Assembly (NCBI RefSeq): GCF_016862955.1
Contig: NZ_BONY01000021.1
Span: forward strand, 62,001 to 126,000
DNA from: Rhizocola hellebori
GTDB taxonomy: Bacteria > Actinomycetota > Actinomycetes > Mycobacteriales > Micromonosporaceae
DNA: 64,000 nt
Direction: 5' to 3'
Below are positions 35,918-43,844 of the stretch, one piece after another. The notes below the pieces were generated by a model, which worked only from the letters and a program-made list of their open reading frames with translations, did not search any database and was not told the DNA's origin. The first letter of the stretch is position 1. Each line of letters starts with the position of its first letter. Position numbers and translations under genes: made by a program.

Positions 35918-37656
35918 CCCGACCAGCTCGCTTCGGTCAGCTGCTGCTCTCGCACTTGCAGCAGATCGGCGTAGCTGCCCGATGCGTTGCGCAGCACGCC
36001 ATGGGTTCCGGTCTCCACCACCCGGCCCTCGGCGAGCACGACCACCCGATCGTCGTCGCGCAGACCGGAGAGGCGGTGGCTGATGACTATCAGAGTGCGC
36101 TCGCCGCGAAACTCGTCGATGGCCGCCTGGACAGTGCGCGCGGTGGCCCAGTCCAGGGAGCTGGTGACCTCGTCAAGCACGATGACTCCGGACGGGGAAA
36201 GGATCGCACGTGCCAGCGCCAGCCGTTGCCGCTCGCCGCCCGACAGCTGGTATCCGCGCTCGCCGACCGCCGTGTCCAGACCGTCGGGCAGAGCGGTGAT
36301 GAGGTCGTCGAGCCCGAGGCGGGAAAGCACCTCACGCAGTTGTGCCTCGCTGGCGTCGGGCCGGGCGAAGAGCAGGTTCTCGCGGATCGTGGCATTGAAC
36401 ATGCTCGACTCCTGCGGCACCAGCATGACCAGCTCGGACCGGAGCGACGAGGCCGCCTCGGGCACCACAATGGTGCCCTGGCTAGGTTCCAGCAAGCCCG
36501 CTATGAGGTACCCAAGCGTGCTCTTGCCGGAGCCGGTCGACCCCACAATCATCGTGCTGGAACCAGCGGGAAAGTCCAGATCGATGCCCTCCAGCACGAT
36601 GCGGCTCGAGTCGGGGTATTCGTAGCCGACCCCGCGCAGGCGCACCTGCCAGGCCCGCGAGGCCGCCGAGGCGAGCGGTGCGGGCAGCGGGCTGATCGGC
36701 CCGAGGTCGAGGTATTCGAAGACGCGATCGAAGCGGGCCAGCGACATGCGCAGCTGGGCGCTCAGGCTGAGCAGCTCCTGCAACGGCCCCGACAATTGCA
36801 GCTGCAGCACCACAAGCACGAGCGCGGTGCCGATGGTGAGGCTGGTGAACCCGCCTCCGGCCATCCAGTAGACCAGCGGCGGAATGGCGGCGAAGGAGAC
36901 CCCGATGATGGCGCCCGCGGTCGTCCCGGCGCTGCGCTGACGGGTGGTGAGATCGGCGATCGCCCTTGACACGCAACGGAATTGGGCCAGCTGCAGGTCC
37001 CACCGGCGCAGCGTGCGGCCCAGCAGCACGCCCGGCAGCGAGAGATGCTCACCGGCCAGGCGCATCATGTCCGAGGTGCGCTCCTGGGTCTGCACCGCCA
37101 GCATCCGCTGTTTCTCGGCATAGGCCCGGTTGACCAGCGCCATGGCTAGGGTGAGCCCGATCGCGGCCACCGCGATCGGCCAGCTCAGCAGGAACATCGC
37201 GACGCCGATGGTGACCACTATGGTGACCGAGCCCAGCGCGCTCTGCGCGGTGAACGTGACGACGTCGGATATACCGCCGATATCGCTGGCGAGCCGGGTC
37301 TGCACCTCGGACCCGGACTTGCCCGCGTGGAACGTTATTGGCATGCTCTGCACCCGTTGATAGACGTCCATGCGCAGGTCGTGCACCACGCTGAGCCCGA
37401 TGGAGTTGGCCAGCCTTCCCTGGGCCACGAAGAGCAGGCTCTGGGCCACCCCCATCACCAGCATCGCCAGGCACAGCAAGGTCAGCAGACGCCTGTCCTG
37501 ATGGGGAATCGCGTCATCGACGATGGCCCGCAACAGCAGCGGGGTGAGCACACCCATGCCGGTCGAGACCACCACGGCCAGCAGCGAGAGCAGCAAACGC
37601 CCGCGGTAACGGGCAAACCGGCCGATGACACGGCGGCCCAGCGTGCCGAGGCTCAT
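35914..37656 (-). CDS. ABC exporter (fused permease and ATPase) of the azole-peptide operon
   Basis: 580 residues from the ATG at 37656 with a GGAGA site. The N-terminal 310 residues have six membrane helices of the type I exporter fold. The C-terminal ATPase has Walker A VGSTGSGKST, Q-loop LVPQESS, signature LSGGERQR, Walker B VIVLDEVTSSLD and the switch His in LIVISHRLS. There is no peptidase C39 domain, so leader cleavage needs another protease. It should export the finished peptide and may confer self-resistance. Overlaps with both neighbours are four bases. Confidence 0.95.
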   Translation of the reverse strand: MSLGTLGRRVIGRFARYRGRLLLSLLAVVVSTGMGVLTPLLLRAIVDDAIPHQDRRLLTLLCLAMLVMGVAQSLLFVAQGRLANSIGLSVVHDLRMDVYQRVQSMPITFHAGKSGSEVQTRLASDIGGISDVVTFTAQSALGSVTIVVTIGVAMFLLSWPIAVAAIGLTLAMALVNRAYAEKQRMLAVQTQERTSDMMRLAGEHLSLPGVLLGRTLRRWDLQLAQFRCVSRAIADLTTRQRSAGTTAGAIIGVSFAAIPPLVYWMAGGGFTSLTIGTALVLVVLQLQLSGPLQELLSLSAQLRMSLARFDRVFEYLDLGPISPLPAPLASAASRAWQVRLRGVGYEYPDSSRIVLEGIDLDFPAGSSTMIVGSTGSGKSTLGYLIAGLLEPSQGTIVVPEAASSLRSELVMLVPQESSMFNATIRENLLFARPDASEAQLREVLSRLGLDDLITALPDGLDTAVGERGYQLSGGERQRLALARAILSPSGVIVLDEVTSSLDWATARTVQAAIDEFRGERTLIVISHRLSGLRDDDRVVVLAEGRVVETGTHGVLRNASGSYADLLQVREQQLTEASWSG

Positions 37657-38261
37657 CGCCGGTCTCCTTCCGGCCGCCCGAGCGCCAAGGTGAACAGGTG
37701 CCGCAGGGCGCTGCCGGTGCGCTTGCGCACCAGCGAGGTCACCTCGGCCGAAGCCCGGCCGAACGGGCAGCCGGACAGCCCGTTGGCGATGGCGCAAAGC
37801 CATGCGGCATAACCAAACCCGGACGCGCGCAGGAGCGCCTGCCGGTAACCCGCGCCGCCCTGCGCCACGACGGCGGCGCTGACGTCGGCACACACGAGCA
37901 GCAGGACCGGAGCGGCCGCGTAGCGGCCGGCCAGTAACGCGGCCAGCTCACCGAGCGGTTGCGCGTCGGCCGGGCGGCCGTCGTCGAACCGGCCCAGCGT
38001 CGCGATGGCTGGATCGGACAGGTTGGTGGCCACCCATGCCTCGGGTGTGGGGGCCGAGGTGCCGTGCGGCCACAACGCGGCGTCAGCGCACGCCGCGCCG
38101 TGCAGGAGGGAACCGATGACGGTCCGCGGAACCGGGTCACGACTGAAGGTGCGTACCGATCTGCGCGCGTCGAACACCTCGTGCAACGGTGTGCCGTGCG
38201 GTGGTTCCTCCAGCGCCGCAAGCGTTTCCGGCCAGAGCTGGGATTCGGCGATCAGTGGCAT
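37653..38261 (-). CDS. Small nitroreductase-family flavoprotein of the azole-peptide operon
   Basis: 202 residues; the ATG at 38261 has a GGAAGGA site. The FMN phosphate motif RRSVRTFSRDPVPRTVIGSL lies near residue 32, and the C-terminal half (ALLRASGFGYAAWLCAIANG ... LFTLALGRP) matches nitroreductase helices. In azole peptides the FMN dehydrogenase oxidises azolines to azoles. A second, SagB-like domain is present in the upstream gene. The two may form a heterodimer or act on different rings. The start lies two bases after the upstream stop. Confidence 0.75.
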   Translation of the reverse strand: MPLIAESQLWPETLAALEEPPHGTPLHEVFDARRSVRTFSRDPVPRTVIGSLLHGAACADAALWPHGTSAPTPEAWVATNLSDPAIATLGRFDDGRPADAQPLGELAALLAGRYAAAPVLLLVCADVSAAVVAQGGAGYRQALLRASGFGYAAWLCAIANGLSGCPFGRASAEVTSLVRKRTGSALRHLFTLALGRPEGDRR

Positions 38262-38262
38262 G

Positions 38263-39927
38263 TCATCCTTCCCCGGGCCAGATCTGGGCCACAGCGGTGA
38301 TCTGCTCGTGTTCGTCGAGCTCAAGGGACTCACGCAGGCTTGACGCCCACCGGTCGCGCACGGTGACCCGCAGCCCGTGGCCGGTCGCCGCGGCGTGCAG
38401 CTGAACCAGGGCGCACCCGGCGTCGAGATGGGCCAGGCGCAGCGAGAAGTCGCCGTATTTGGGGCGCTGGCGGCCTACCGCGCCGACCAGGATCAGCAGC
38501 GCCGCGGCGGGCTCGATCGGGTGGTCGGTGGCCGGTGCCATCGTGGTCACCAGCTGGTGGCTCAGATCGTCGTACTTGAACACCGTCCCGGGCGCCGCGC
38601 CGAAGAGGGGCTCCCGGCAGAGCAGGAAAAGCTCGACCGAGCCGAGGTTTCCGCCTGACGCTGTCCATCTGAGACGCTCGCCGTTGCCTTCGGGTGGCCG
38701 TTCACCCGCCACCCGAAGGAGTAGATCCGCGAGCACGGCCTCATCCACGGCGGCCGATCGGGTGGGTCTGACCCAGTCGCCGGTCAGGACTCCCGGTGTC
38801 GGGCCAGGGTCTGGGCAGGGGACCCGGGGTGAGGTGTCGTACCGGGCCCGTACCCGTTGCAGCGCCAGGTAGCTCTCGTTGCGCCCGGTGCTGACCGGAC
38901 GCTCAGCCGCCGAGCTTGTCCGAGACGGTGCCGCCACGAGATCCTCGTACGCTTCAGCCCACTGGGCAGGCCTACCGATCGGGGTCGAGCAGGCGCCGCA
39001 ACCGGGCTGCGGCGCGACCAGGAACCGCTGCGACGTCAGCTCGGGCCAGGCGGTGCGAACCAAAGCCTGCTCGCCCGCAGCGATGCTGAGGTCGGCCAGA
39101 TAGGCGAGGGCCTGTGCCACCACCATGCCCGCGGCCACCTGCCATCCCGCAGGATCATCGGAAACCGCTGGCGGACAGGGGAAGTGGGCTTGATGGCTGG
39201 CGTCGAAGCACGACCAGCAGACCGGGCCGTGCGGTGCCAGCAGCGGGCCGACCTCGATAGCGGTCCCGTCCACAGCGAAACGCAGCACCGCCACTCCCGC
39301 GTCCAGGCACGCCTGCACCCACTCGCCGACCCCCATATCCCGGCCGGGCCAATGCGCCAACAACACCAACCCCTGCCCCGCCCGCACCAACTCCTCCGGC
39401 AACGACCGCGCTGGCGCGGCAAGCGCCTGCGACGGTGGCGCGGCGAGTGCACCGACTCCGGTGGCGAGGAGGTCGGCGTTGATGGCTGCCGCCAGCGGCG
39501 GTGGGGCCACGGTGAGGACGGTGGAATCGTTCAGGGCAGCCAGGATCTGACTCGTAGTGGCGAAGCGGCCCGACCCTCCGGCGGTCATGGCGAAATAGTC
39601 GAGAACCGGTTCGCCGATCGAGCTGGCCGAGCTGAGCGGGCTGGCAGAGGTGGCAGGTTCGGGCTCGACCAGGCCCTGGCGGTGCAGGATGGTGATGACC
39701 CGGGCGACCACGTCGCGGGGCAGGCTGAGCGCCTCGGCGAGTTCGGCGATGGTGTGCTCGCCGGTCATGGCGGTGGCCACCGGGAGGAGCAGCCGTTGCG
39801 CGTCCGCCCCGGCGATTTTCTTCTGTAACCGGCCGGCGGCGAACATGACCCCGCCATCGACCGCGAAAACGGCCACACCGCGGCGGATCCGCGGGCGCGG
39901 CGACTGAGGCAGGGTTTCAGTGGACAT
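38263..39927 (-). CDS. E1/Ocin-ThiF-like protein fused to a SagB-type dehydrogenase domain
   Basis: 554 residues. The first 330 follow TOMM leader-binding/E1-like proteins: a helical/winged start (LPRDVVARVITILHRQGLVE), a Rossmann-like centre and zinc cysteines CWSC and CGAC. The C-terminal 220 residues (from about NESYLALQRVRARYD) resemble a SagB nitroreductase domain with WTASGGNLGSVELFLLC, the S-G-G-x-x-x-x-x-E-x-Y-type block. The usual FMN-binding R-R-S/T-x-R is replaced by ARYDTSPR, so it may not bind FMN alone. The fusion couples leader recognition to azoline oxidation. The start overlaps the preceding gene by 11 bases. Confidence 0.75.
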   Translation of the reverse strand: MSTETLPQSPRPRIRRGVAVFAVDGGVMFAAGRLQKKIAGADAQRLLLPVATAMTGEHTIAELAEALSLPRDVVARVITILHRQGLVEPEPATSASPLSSASSIGEPVLDYFAMTAGGSGRFATTSQILAALNDSTVLTVAPPPLAAAINADLLATGVGALAAPPSQALAAPARSLPEELVRAGQGLVLLAHWPGRDMGVGEWVQACLDAGVAVLRFAVDGTAIEVGPLLAPHGPVCWSCFDASHQAHFPCPPAVSDDPAGWQVAAGMVVAQALAYLADLSIAAGEQALVRTAWPELTSQRFLVAPQPGCGACSTPIGRPAQWAEAYEDLVAAPSRTSSAAERPVSTGRNESYLALQRVRARYDTSPRVPCPDPGPTPGVLTGDWVRPTRSAAVDEAVLADLLLRVAGERPPEGNGERLRWTASGGNLGSVELFLLCREPLFGAAPGTVFKYDDLSHQLVTTMAPATDHPIEPAAALLILVGAVGRQRPKYGDFSLRLAHLDAGCALVQLHAAATGHGLRVTVRDRWASSLRESLELDEHEQITAVAQIWPGEG

Positions 39928-40546
39928 CGGCGTCAGCCTTCGCGGCGAAGGACCGGAACAGGGTGTGCAGGCCCGCTGAAACCCGGGTCAGCTCATCGCT
40001 TTGGCCGCATCGAGGGCAGCCGTGGCAGGCGAGCACCTGGTCGGTGCGGATCGAGCCAGCGAGCAGATCTGCCGTCAGCACCTGCCCGGCGACCTGACCG
40101 CTCAGGGCCAGCTCGGCCAGCCCGGCAGCGATCCGTGCGTGGTGCGGAAGGAAAGCCGCTGAGCCGCGGGCCGGGTCGGCGTCGAACGCCGCGCAGATCG
40201 CCGACGTGGTCTCGTGGTTCTCGTCGAATTGACTCTGCCGCGCTCGATAGCAGGAAATGCAGGGGCCTTCGGGCGGCGCGAGGAAGGGGCCCACCCGAAC
40301 CACCGGATGGTCGAACTCGATGAGCAGCCAGGGCTTGCCCAGAGCCCAGGCGAGATCGTCGATGCGCTGGGTCAGCGCGGGTGAGGGCCGCCAGAGCGCG
40401 GCCACCACCACAGCCACGTCATCGAAGGCGGCGTCGGGGAACTCCGGGGCAACGGCCGGGCGTGGCGAGAGCAGGGACGCGACGCGGTGCCCGAACGGCC
40501 CAGCCGACAGCACCCCGATCGAGCTTAGGCGAATGGTTGGGGCCAC
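39917..40546 (-). CDS. TOMM leader-peptide-binding E1-like (Ocin-ThiF) protein
   Basis: 209 residues from the GTG at 40546, which has GAGGAG at the right distance and overlaps the end of the YcaO gene. The core is Rossmann-like (SIGVLSAGPFGHRVASLL), then VVRVGPFLAPPEGPCISCYR and CHGCPRC give the two CxxC zinc pairs of cyclodehydratase partner proteins. Such proteins bind the precursor leader and present the core to YcaO. It is short for the family (often 280-350 residues), so part of the task may fall to the fused protein downstream. Confidence 0.75.
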   Translation of the reverse strand: MAPTIRLSSIGVLSAGPFGHRVASLLSPRPAVAPEFPDAAFDDVAVVVAALWRPSPALTQRIDDLAWALGKPWLLIEFDHPVVRVGPFLAPPEGPCISCYRARQSQFDENHETTSAICAAFDADPARGSAAFLPHHARIAAGLAELALSGQVAGQVLTADLLAGSIRTDQVLACHGCPRCGQSDELTRVSAGLHTLFRSFAAKADADVH

Positions 40547-41805
40547 TGGTTCAGCTCCTCGTGGGTCAGGGTGCGGTAGCCCATCGCGCCCGGCGCTGAG
40601 TAGAGCCGGGGATGGGCACGGTATTGGGCCAGCGGTGTCAGCGACATCGGCTGCAGATCCGGGATGATCACGGTGACCGCGCACAGGCCGACGTCCGCCA
40701 GCTCAGTGGTGGTCCGGTCGACCGCGATCACCGGCATGTCCAGCTCGGTGAAGCGCTGGACCGCCCGCGCCAGGCCGGAGGCGGGATCTGCGGCGTATGT
40801 TCCGCGGTCTACATAGGAGGGCCGGGCGGGTGTGGTACCCAGAAGAAAATCGAAGTGTGCTTTGTTCTTTGGTTTTCCCATGAACCGGGCGCCGTCGGCG
40901 ATGTCATGAAAGTCGGCGAAGGAGTCCGGCTCGGTCCAGTCTTCGTGGAGGTGGCCGCGAATGCCGATCGACTCGAGCAGCGCCTTGTAGGCCGCTGCCG
41001 CGATGGTCAGTCCGGTGCCGCAACCGACTATGGTGTAAGCCTTTTCGTCGTGCGGCGCGATCTGCACGCAGTACGCGGTGGGAATGCCGATGTCGCTGGT
41101 GGCGTCGAGAACGACCGTCTCCACGAAATGCCGTCGGCTCCACTCGATGAGCTCGTGCTCGCGTGCCCCCAAGGCCGCCATTGGCACATGGGGCAGCGGC
41201 AATTTCTGCAGCCAGACCAGCGCGATCATGTCCCGCTCCACCACCTCGCAGAGCCCGCCGAAGAGCGCCTCGGCCGGGTCGACGTGGACCGCGTAGCCGG
41301 TTGAGATGCCGATGATGAAATGTTCGGCCTTGACCCGGTGGGGCAGCCGGTAACCTGCCATCACCAGCGGCACCCAGGTGTCCACGCCGTCGCGCAGGTC
41401 GACACCTTTGACCCAGCGGATGGGCGCCTCCTCGGCGAAGGGCACCAACGGGCAGCCGGGATTGGCGTACTCCTGCTCGGAACAGCACGATATGTGGCGG
41501 AAGTTGAGCACCCGCCCGGAGAGCTCGGCAGCGGTGCCGGTCACCACGCCGTCAGAGGTGAATTGAGCGCCGCTATAACGTTCTGCGCCTTCGGCTATGG
41601 CAAGCATGCGTGCCGTGGCCTCATCCTCGGTCGACCGCCCGCCGGCCTTGAGCCGGTTGTGTTCGGTCACCCCGGTACCGGGGACGCCGCTGCCCAGATC
41701 CGATTGGAAGGACCACAGGCCGGGCAGCCCGCGATGATAGGCGCCTCCGCTCACCGAGCCGATCAGGCCATAGGCGGAAACCAATGGGTCCAAAAGTGTT
41801 GTCAT
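40525..41805 (-). CDS. YcaO cyclodehydratase of the azole-peptide operon
   Basis: 426 residues; the ATG at 41805 has a GGAGGG site. YcaO features are visible in order: KAGGRSTEDEATARMLAIAE with ATP/Mg ligand Glu residues, AEGAERYSG, a middle GYAVHVDPAEALFGGLCEVV followed by ERDMIALVW, and GCGTGLTIAAAAYKALLESI. It ends in the Pro-rich WPQPFA tail typical of active azoline-forming YcaO proteins. It phosphorylates the peptide backbone with ATP to cyclise Cys/Ser/Thr to azolines. It lies 82 bp after the precursor gene and overlaps its partner gene. Confidence 0.93.
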   Translation of the reverse strand: MTTLLDPLVSAYGLIGSVSGGAYHRGLPGLWSFQSDLGSGVPGTGVTEHNRLKAGGRSTEDEATARMLAIAEGAERYSGAQFTSDGVVTGTAAELSGRVLNFRHISCCSEQEYANPGCPLVPFAEEAPIRWVKGVDLRDGVDTWVPLVMAGYRLPHRVKAEHFIIGISTGYAVHVDPAEALFGGLCEVVERDMIALVWLQKLPLPHVPMAALGAREHELIEWSRRHFVETVVLDATSDIGIPTAYCVQIAPHDEKAYTIVGCGTGLTIAAAAYKALLESIGIRGHLHEDWTEPDSFADFHDIADGARFMGKPKNKAHFDFLLGTTPARPSYVDRGTYAADPASGLARAVQRFTELDMPVIAVDRTTTELADVGLCAVTVIIPDLQPMSLTPLAQYRAHPRLYSAPGAMGYRTLTHEELNQWPQPFA

Positions 41806-41887
41806 GTCAGCCCTCCGGGTGTCCAATCCGGATGGTCGCGCCATGCGTGCCCAGGAGCGACCATCCGGGCTGCGACCTACGCGGCCG

Positions 41888-42103
41888 TCAGCAGCAGTTG
41901 GTGCAGCTGCAGTTGCTCATGCAGGCCGGTTTGCACATGCAGGCGCAACCGCAACCACCGCCGCCTAGGCAGTCGGTCAGGACGCGGGACGGGTCCATCG
42001 GTCCCTCGAGGAGTTCCCGGACCATGTCCTCCCAGGTCCCCTCGGCTTCGTCGATGGCGAGATCGACGCTCATCTGCTCGGACACAAGACTTTGTTCGGG
42101 CAT
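41888..42103 (-). CDS. Cys-rich azole-peptide (TOMM/LAP) precursor peptide
   Basis: 71 residues; the ATG at 42103 has a strong GGAGGGG site, whereas an earlier in-frame ATG at 42178 lacks one. The leader is acidic and helical (SVDLAIDEAEGTWEDMVREL), followed by LEGPMDPSRVLTD. The last 27 residues begin CLGGGG and contain ten Cys plus Ser and Thr (CGCACMCKPAC, then MSNCSCTNCC), ideal substrate for azole formation. A Gly-rich stretch before the Cys block could be the cleavage site. It is the first gene of the nine-gene operon. The core resembles no characterised peptide I can name. Confidence 0.88.
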   Translation of the reverse strand: MPEQSLVSEQMSVDLAIDEAEGTWEDMVRELLEGPMDPSRVLTDCLGGGGCGCACMCKPACMSNCSCTNCC

Positions 42104-42392
42104 TGATCCCCTCCGTGGCGGTTCATGCGCGCCAACGGTTTCCCCGTCCCGGCACCGGCCGGCAACCGATCGACGCATCGAGTGGCTGACGCTACTGAAG
42201 CGATCCGGCCGGATGGAAGACCCGTCTCCAAGTTTCTGGAAAGTAGCCTAACTATGAACTCGGATGCGGGGGTAATTGACGGGGATCTGTCCGGGTTGGG
42301 GGAGGGCTTGCCGCCGTGGCCGTAGAGCAGGCGTAGAGCCTATGTAGAGCCCGCGAACCGGGCTGCGGCCACGGCGGCCAGGTGGGGAATTC

Positions 42393-43433
42393 CTAGTAGT
42401 GGACGGAAATCGTGCGTCCAGGGCCGTCGATGCGAACCAGCCCGCCGTAGGGCACGATCAGCTGCGGGTCGGTGTGTCCAAAGTCGACATCGAAGACGAT
42501 GGTGGCATTGGGATTGTAGGTCGCCATGGCCCGCGTCACTGCGGCTCGCTGATCGGCCGCGTAGGCCTCCCGCTCGGGCAGCGTGGTCTCGCGGCGGATT
42601 TCCCAGGCCTTGGCGCGTCCCATCAGCAGCGCCGAGAACCGGCCGAGCAGACCCCGCTCACCCATGTTGCGTAACGTGCGGAATACCTCCTGCGCGCTTG
42701 GCATCTCCTCGCTGGTCTCCAGGATCAGCACGTGCCCATCGATCTCGTCGGGCGTGGGCACCGCGCGGTCGGCCATGAGCAGCCAGCCCACGATCTCCAG
42801 GTTGCCGCCCCAGGTCGGCGCCTCTATAACCTTCTCCGGCCGGTACCAGGTCCAGCCACCCGCAGCCCGCCGCGCCACCGGCTCGGTGGTCAGCGACGCC
42901 GGGTCGTTCCAGTTCAGGGCTTCGTCGGAGAAGGCCAGCGGCGCGGTGAGGTCGAACCAGCCCGGGTGGAACAGGGCCGCGCGCAGCGACGCCATGGTGT
43001 CCTGGTGTGTCCTGCCGCCACGGCCCAGGTGCACCATGGTCGAGCCACCGTGATAGCCCACAATGCCTTGACGCCAAAGGAAATGCAGCAGGTTGGTGTT
43101 GTCGGAGTAGCCGAAGAAGGGCTTCGGGTTGGCCCGCAGCAGCTCGCCGTCGAGGTGCGGCAGCACCGTGATCTGGTCCTCCCCGCCAATGGCCGCGAGC
43201 ACCGCTTTGATGTCGGGGTCGGCGAAGGCGGCGTGCAGGTCGCGGGCGCGGTCGGCGGCAGGGGCGCCCAGCACGCGGGTGGTCGGGTATTCCACCGGGA
43301 TCAGGTCCAGCTCGTCGCGCAGGCGGCGTAGCCCCTGCTCGTGTAGCTCGGGGAACACCTGAGGCACTCCGGCCGAGGGCGACAGCACCGCGACCCGGTC
43401 ACCCGGCTTGGGTTTGGGTGGGTAGGTTCTCAC
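42393..43433 (-). CDS. S66-family peptidase (LD-carboxypeptidase / MccF-like)
   Basis: 346 residues, GTG start. S66 features are: PGDRVAVLSPSAGVPQVFPE N-terminus, the nucleophile Ser in FFGYSDNT, WGGNLEIVGWLL, VLILETSEE and the catalytic His in DVDFGHTDPQ. Family members are LdcA (recycles peptidoglycan tetrapeptides) and MccF (cleaves microcin C for self-immunity). Actinomycete homologues are common in core genomes, but its position directly upstream of the RiPP operon on the same strand makes a self-protection role possible. The 289-bp gap before the precursor (42104-42392) should contain the RiPP promoter; I could not pick a clear one. Confidence 0.88.
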   Translation of the reverse strand: MRTYPPKPKPGDRVAVLSPSAGVPQVFPELHEQGLRRLRDELDLIPVEYPTTRVLGAPAADRARDLHAAFADPDIKAVLAAIGGEDQITVLPHLDGELLRANPKPFFGYSDNTNLLHFLWRQGIVGYHGGSTMVHLGRGGRTHQDTMASLRAALFHPGWFDLTAPLAFSDEALNWNDPASLTTEPVARRAAGGWTWYRPEKVIEAPTWGGNLEIVGWLLMADRAVPTPDEIDGHVLILETSEEMPSAQEVFRTLRNMGERGLLGRFSALLMGRAKAWEIRRETTLPEREAYAADQRAAVTRAMATYNPNATIVFDVDFGHTDPQLIVPYGGLVRIDGPGRTISVHY

Positions 43434-43461
43434 CAGAGCAAACTACCGTGAGAAAGATGGT

Positions 43462-43494
43462 GAGGCCCGGGATCATGTCCGTCCCCCGGGCCTC
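43462..43494 (-). terminator. Hairpin terminator after the tRNA-like elements
   Basis: Perfect 10-bp stem (43462-43471 with 43485-43494) with a 13-nt loop, followed on the minus strand by a T-rich ATCTTTCTC. It lies downstream of the last tRNA-like 5' half and before the S66 gene, so it likely ends the tRNA-like transcript. Confidence 0.65.
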
Positions 43495-43530
43495 GGTTTG
43501 CCACCCATTTCGCACACCAGCGACGTTTAA

Positions 43531-43639
43531 GCAGGCGGGTCAGGTTAATAAGCCTGTGCTTTGCCATTAGAGCTACCGCTGCACGGTTTGGAGCAGCGGG
43601 CGGGAGTCGAACCCGCATCCCAGTGCTTGTTGCGCCTGC
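43531..43639 (-). tRNA. tRNA-like element 2 in circularly permuted order (3' half before 5' half)
   Basis: On the minus strand the 3' half comes first: a T-arm GCGGGTTCGACTCCCGC (43616-43600), acceptor strand CCGCTGC (43599-43593), discriminator T and CCA (ending 43589). After a 6-nt linker the 5' half follows: acceptor strand GCAGCGG (43582-43576), TA, D-arm GCTCTAATGGCAAAGC and a small arm CAGG/CCTG. GCAGCGG pairs perfectly with CCGCTGC. A second helix joins the halves: CGCCTGC (43537-43531) with GCAGGCG (43639-43633). The anticodon is unclear because the CAGG/CCTG arm has an 8-nt loop. Expression as a working tRNA is unproven. Confidence 0.5.
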
Positions 43640-43696
43640 GATTGATCTGGTGTTCGGTGGCGAATGCTGAGTCTGGAGCAAGAGTCTGAACTTGAT

Positions 43697-43776
43697 CCGT
43701 GGCTGCCTCTGCCAGTTGGGCTACCCCCACCCGAGTGGTGCGGGGGGCGGGACTCGAACCCGCACTTTTACCACGG
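43697..43776 (-). tRNA. tRNA-like element 1 in circularly permuted order (3' half before 5' half)
   Basis: On the minus strand: CCGTGG (43776-43771), T-arm GCGGGTTCGAGTCCCGC (43763-43747), acceptor strand CCCCCGC (43746-43740), discriminator A and an encoded CCA ending at 43736. After a 5-nt linker comes GTGGGGG (43730-43724), TA, D-arm GCCCAACTGGCAGAGGC and CCACGG (43702-43697). GTGGGGG pairs with CCCCCGC at all seven positions (one G-U), and CCACGG pairs perfectly with CCGTGG as the anticodon stem. The break is in the anticodon loop, so the anticodon depends on how the ends are joined. In normal order the acceptor strands of neighbouring halves do not pair. Confidence 0.55.
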
Positions 43777-43818
43777 TTGGTCAGCTTGAGCCTCAGCTTC
43801 AGCTTGCGCTCATGCGCA

Positions 43819-43838
43819 CCCCGGCGCGTCGGCCGGGG
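43819..43838 (-). terminator. Hairpin between the conserved gene and the tRNA-like locus
   Basis: Perfect 7-bp stem CCCCGGC/GCCGGGG (43819-43825 with 43832-43838), 6-nt loop, 7 bp after the stop of the minus-strand gene ending at 43845. It is probably that gene's terminator, or an attenuator if the tRNA-like locus is cotranscribed. Confidence 0.5.
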
Positions 43839-43844
43839 AGTCTG

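Noticed and set aside
43589-43730. A single ordinary tRNA with a long insertion running from the GTGGGGG half to the CCGCTGC half
   Set aside because: Those acceptor strands have mismatches, while both pair fully with the adjacent element in permuted order.
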